From: KBS-96 sp049585195
Lineage (GTDB): Bacteria; Acidobacteriota; Terriglobia; Bryobacterales; Bryobacteraceae
Direction of reading: 5' to 3'
NCBI GenBank assembly: GCA_049585195.1
Contig: JBAUZG010000397.1
Coordinates: 1 to 17,002 of the forward strand
DNA: 17,002 nucleotides
The notes below the pieces were generated by a model. The model saw only the letters and a list, made by a program, of their open reading frames with translations. It was not told where the DNA came from and made no database searches. Made by a program: the position numbers and the translations under genes. The stretch's first letter is position 1. Every line of letters starts with the position of its first letter. Shown piece by piece: positions 14,358 to 17,002 of this stretch.

Positions 14358-14435
14358 TGGCGTCCCCAAGGGGATTCGAACCCCTGTTATCGCCGTGAAA
14401 GGGCGGTGTCCTAGGCCGGGCTAGACGATGGGGAC
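14358..14435 (-). tRNA. tRNA-Glu (anticodon UUC), CCA encoded
   Basis: The minus strand folds as a full cloverleaf. The 7-bp acceptor stem is GTCCCCA with TGGGGAC, followed by discriminator G and an encoded CCA at 14360-14358. The anticodon loop CTTTCAC gives anticodon TTC (UUC), reading GAA/GAG. The T arm is AGGGG, TTCGAAT, CCCCT. The sequence is very close to the familiar bacterial tRNA-Glu. The outermost anticodon-stem pair is C opposite A (CCGCC with GGCGA), where E. coli has C-G. It lies 75 bp downstream of the cytochrome c gene on the same strand. Confidence 0.95.
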
Positions 14436-14510
14436 GCTTCGGGAAGGAACTAAATTCCTTTTTTACTGTAGCTTGTAGCCAGCTGCCAGAGCAAGCGGGA
14501 CTACTGGTTA

Positions 14511-14861
14511 CTACAGTGTCTTCAGATAGGCGATGACGTTGTCTTTATCTTCCTTCGACAACATGTCGGCGTAAGATGGCATGCCGTTGCCGCCGTTGTT
14601 AATGAACTCGCGCACGTTCTCTTCGGTCACTTTCTTGCCGTTGACCAGCTTGTCCTTCTTAAACAAGCCCTTCAATGACGGGCCGATTTTCTTCTCGTCG
14701 GTGTCAGCATTGTGACATACCGAACATTGCTCGAATACTGTTTTGCCCTTCTCGGCGTCACCCGCTGCCGGCGCGGCTTTCTGATCTTGTCCAGCTCCGC
14801 CAAACAGTAGGGAACCACCGAATAACGCGGCAGCAGCGGCGAAATAGAGGGAACGCTTCAT
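14511..14861 (-). CDS. Small periplasmic class-I cytochrome c
   Basis: A 116-residue exported monohaem cytochrome c. The signal peptide is MKRSLYFAAAAALFGGSLLF, residues 1 to about 23. A short Ala/Gly-rich linker follows, then GKTVFEQCSVCHNAD with haem-attachment Cys46, Cys49 and proximal His50. IGPSLKGLF follows, and the distal Met94 lies in GNGMPSYADM. The C-terminal helix DKDNVIAYLKTL is typical. The role is electron shuttling in the periplasm; the partner is unknown, and no oxidase or reductase genes are nearby. ATG 14861 is chosen because the signal peptide starts there and GGGAGA lies about ten bases upstream. A longer frame to 14933 adds 24 residues with no signal-like character. The divergent neighbour is the S55-type gene, about 200 bp away. 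Confidence 0.93.
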   Translation of the reverse strand: MKRSLYFAAAAALFGGSLLFGGAGQDQKAAPAAGDAEKGKTVFEQCSVCHNADTDEKKIGPSLKGLFKKDKLVNGKKVTEENVREFINNGGNGMPSYADMLSKEDKDNVIAYLKTL

Positions 14862-15061
14862 GGAAATTTGATCTCCCTGACTTGAGACAACAGGTTCTTC
14901 AGTAAGTCTACAACTCTCTGATTCCGTTCCCATACAAAATGAATCGGGTTTAACGTGTAAGCGGTTCCGGGCTCGGGTACGTCATAATGTGGTCATCTGG
15001 TAACAATCCGTGATTGTTGCCGCGAAAGCTGGTCGGCAGCTTGCTTGAGAGTAGTTTATCC

Positions 15062-16933
15062 ATGTTTCATCGCGCAATCGCCGCAATTATTTTCGTTTCT
15101 TGCGTTTTCCCCGCCGCCGCTGAGCCGGGTGTTCCGAATATGACGGAGCCTCCCAAGGCAGGTCCAGTCTCACTGTTTCCGGAAAAGGATTTGAAACCGG
15201 GAATGAAAGGAGTCGCCTGGACGGTCTTTGAGGGTATGGCCCCTGAGCCGGTTCCGGTCGAAATTGTCGGAATCTGGGAGAACGCATGGGGACCGCAGCA
15301 AGACGTCATCATCGGCAAGCTTACCGGGAAAGCATCGCGAACCAACGTGGCGGCCGGGATGAGTGGCAGCCCGGTTTATATAGACGGCAAGCTGGTGGGG
15401 GCCATCGCGCTGCGTCTGAGCGTCTTCTCGCCGGATGCAATCTGCGGGATTACGCCCATCCGCCTGATGCTCGACATTAGCGACTTTGATAAGAGCCGGC
15501 CGTGGGAGGCGCGGACACCCGGCGGGAATGCCGGCAAGAACGCATCAGTTGCGTTACCCGGCGAACTTCTCTCGAAGGTGGTAGCGGCGAGCGCTGACTC
15601 GAGCCTATCGGGCCACGTGCCGATGATGACTCCCATCGCGACGCCAGTTACCTTCTCGGGCTTCAGCGATGCGGCCTTGCACGAGTTTGCGCCCGTGTTC
15701 GAGCAAGTAGGATTGACAGCCGTTCAAGGCGGATCGGCGGCGACGGTCAACTCGGTTTCGCCAGCCAAGGACTGGCGGTCCTCCCTGCAGCCAGGGGAGA
15801 GCATCGCCGCTGTGCTGGTTTCGGGCGACATGAGTATGACCGGCGCAGGGACGGTTACCTACAACGATGGAAAGCGAGTGCTGGCGTTCGGCCACCCGAT
15901 GTTCAATCTCGGTCCAGTGGACATGCCGATGGCGAAAGAGGAGATCCTAACTACGCTGGCCTCGTCTTATCAACCAACCAAAATGGGGAACTCGGGCGAA
16001 GTGGTGGGCGAGCTGAAACAGGACCGGCATAGTGGAATTTTGGGGGAACTGGGCGCGAAGCCCAACATGATTCCGGTGACTCTGCACGTTCGCTCTCATA
16101 ATTTGGACGACTCGATAAGGAAATCGCAGGATTTTCACTTCAACGTGTTCGTTCAGCAGAAGTGGACTCCATACCTGATGATGGCGACGTTGTTTAACGC
16201 TGTCTCGAATTTGAACGATTTCGCCGAGGACGCAACATATCGCCTGACCGGGGAACTCGATCTGGAGAATCATCAAAGAGTGCAGCTGAGCACGATGCAG
16301 GCTCCGGCCGAGGTCCCTGTTCCGGCGCCGATGGTGCTCGCAGGCTGGTGGGGCGACAAATTTAATCGCCTGTTCCTCAATCCAGTCACGATGCCGAAGC
16401 TGAACTCGGTAAACGCGACAATCGATCTGTTGCCAGATCGCCGGATCGCGGAAATTGAATCGGCGTGGATTGCCGACAATCATGTCGACGCTGGCTCGGA
16501 CGTGCCGGTGAAAGTATTCTTGCGTCCTTACCGGGGCGAGCGATTGGAACGGGACCTGAAGATCAAGATTCCCGCTGGAATTGCGCGCGGCGAACACGAG
16601 ATTTTGTTTAGCGACGCCGGCACACTCGATAGGTTCCAGACGATTGCCTCATCGCTCAACCGGTTTGTGGATATTCCGCAAACGGTGGCTATGCTGAACC
16701 AGGAGCGAAGCAACGACCACCTCTACGTTTCGCTGCTCGAATCGCAGCCCACGGTCTACTCGGATGAGAAAGTGCTTCCCAATCTGCCGCCGTCAATTTT
16801 GAACGTTATGCAATCGGGACGCGATAGCAGTCATCAGGTTGTGAGCGCGCCGCAAACCACATTAGAGGAAGCTTCGATTCCCTTCGATGTGGTGGTAGAC
16901 GGCCGGTGCCTGCTCAAAATCTACGTTAAGTAA
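15062..16933 (+). CDS. Exported SpoIVB/S55-type serine-peptidase-like protein
   Basis: A 623-residue exported protein. The signal peptide is MFHRAIAAIIFVSCVFPAAA (residues 1-20). The segment LKPGMKGVAWTVFEG opens a conserved block that includes VPVEIVGI and, at about residues 99-104, GMSGSPVYIDGKLVGAIAL, the S55 serine motif (Ser101 by analogy with GDSGGP). Further on, after PGESIAAVLVSGDMSMTGAG, comes TVTYNDGKRVLAFGHPMFN, with His278 as the likely catalytic His. The C-terminal 300 or so residues are beta-rich with no motif I recognise. SpoIVB itself cleaves a checkpoint protein in spore formers. Acidobacteria do not sporulate, so this homologue has another, unknown periplasmic role. ATG 15062 is preferred for its signal peptide over TTG 15014. 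Only a weak ribosome-binding site is seen. 16934-17002 holds nothing recognisable. Confidence 0.82.
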   Translation: MFHRAIAAIIFVSCVFPAAAEPGVPNMTEPPKAGPVSLFPEKDLKPGMKGVAWTVFEGMAPEPVPVEIVGIWENAWGPQQDVIIGKLTGKASRTNVAAGMSGSPVYIDGKLVGAIALRLSVFSPDAICGITPIRLMLDISDFDKSRPWEARTPGGNAGKNASVALPGELLSKVVAASADSSLSGHVPMMTPIATPVTFSGFSDAALHEFAPVFEQVGLTAVQGGSAATVNSVSPAKDWRSSLQPGESIAAVLVSGDMSMTGAGTVTYNDGKRVLAFGHPMFNLGPVDMPMAKEEILTTLASSYQPTKMGNSGEVVGELKQDRHSGILGELGAKPNMIPVTLHVRSHNLDDSIRKSQDFHFNVFVQQKWTPYLMMATLFNAVSNLNDFAEDATYRLTGELDLENHQRVQLSTMQAPAEVPVPAPMVLAGWWGDKFNRLFLNPVTMPKLNSVNATIDLLPDRRIAEIESAWIADNHVDAGSDVPVKVFLRPYRGERLERDLKIKIPAGIARGEHEILFSDAGTLDRFQTIASSLNRFVDIPQTVAMLNQERSNDHLYVSLLESQPTVYSDEKVLPNLPPSILNVMQSGRDSSHQVVSAPQTTLEEASIPFDVVVDGRCLLKIYVK

Positions 16934-17002
16934 GACCTTTGAACGAAAAGCCCTCAAGTAACAGCAGTAGAAAGACGTAGAAAACCTACATGCCAATACA
17001 AC

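Noticed and set aside
1..17002. CRISPR arrays, insertion sequences, integrases or attachment sites
   Set aside because: No regularly spaced repeats, transposase or integrase motifs, or terminal inverted repeats were found. The tRNA-Glu gene shows no duplicated 3' end nearby.

Overview
The window most resembles chromosomal DNA of an Acidobacteriota member (Terriglobia/Solibacter type). This is inferred from the gene mix and not from a marker gene: a roughly 1,100-residue Oar-like TonB-dependent receptor with an N-terminal carboxypeptidase-regulatory-like domain, sulfatases next to it, a large exported SpoIVB/S55-type protein, and ADOP-type ABC permease debris.

Layout. Positions 1-2475 are a decaying region. 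It holds three gene remnants: the C-terminal end of an unknown protein (54-290), a frameshifted SpoIIE/PP2C phosphatase piece (732-945) and a frameshifted ADOP/MacB permease piece (about 2114-2335). Two intact genes sit among them. One encodes an exported DM13-domain protein and the other a membrane-anchored, diverged DM13-like partner that lacks the conserved cysteine. Positions 2476-8738 form a sulfatase island. A type-I sulfatase gene is followed after 38 nt by the receptor gene, and a second, SGSH-like sulfatase gene converges on the receptor with only 6 nt between stop codons. Upstream of that sulfatase on the same strand is a LysR regulator gene that appears to have lost about 40 codons of its effector domain. 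Two perfect palindromes lie in front of the LysR gene.

Positions 10003-11255 hold a visibly more G+C-rich DUF899 (thioredoxin-like) gene and a broken second DUF899 copy with a nonsense codon and a large internal deletion. Positions 11380-13612 (minus strand) hold two tandem, probably translationally coupled genes for stand-alone KdpD-type sensor ATPase + USP proteins without any histidine-kinase part. The upstream one has lost its Walker B glutamate. Divergent from them is an SRPBCC/AHSA1-like gene. Next come tRNA-Glu(UUC) and a small periplasmic cytochrome c gene (both minus), and finally a plus-strand gene for an exported S55-type protein whose Ser and His motifs are in the opposite order to SpoIVB.

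How the genes may work together. The sulfatase-receptor-sulfatase cluster suggests uptake and desulfation of a sulfated carbohydrate or other sulfate ester, possibly under the LysR regulator. The KdpD-like pair suggests signalling on nucleotide or K+ status through proteins other than the canonical KdpD kinase. No CRISPR array, transposase, integrase, phage gene or kdpFABC/kdpE gene is visible. No wholly new system is evident. The most unusual items are the kinase-less KdpD pair, the DM13 pair with asymmetric cysteine loss, and the S55 protein with reversed motif order.
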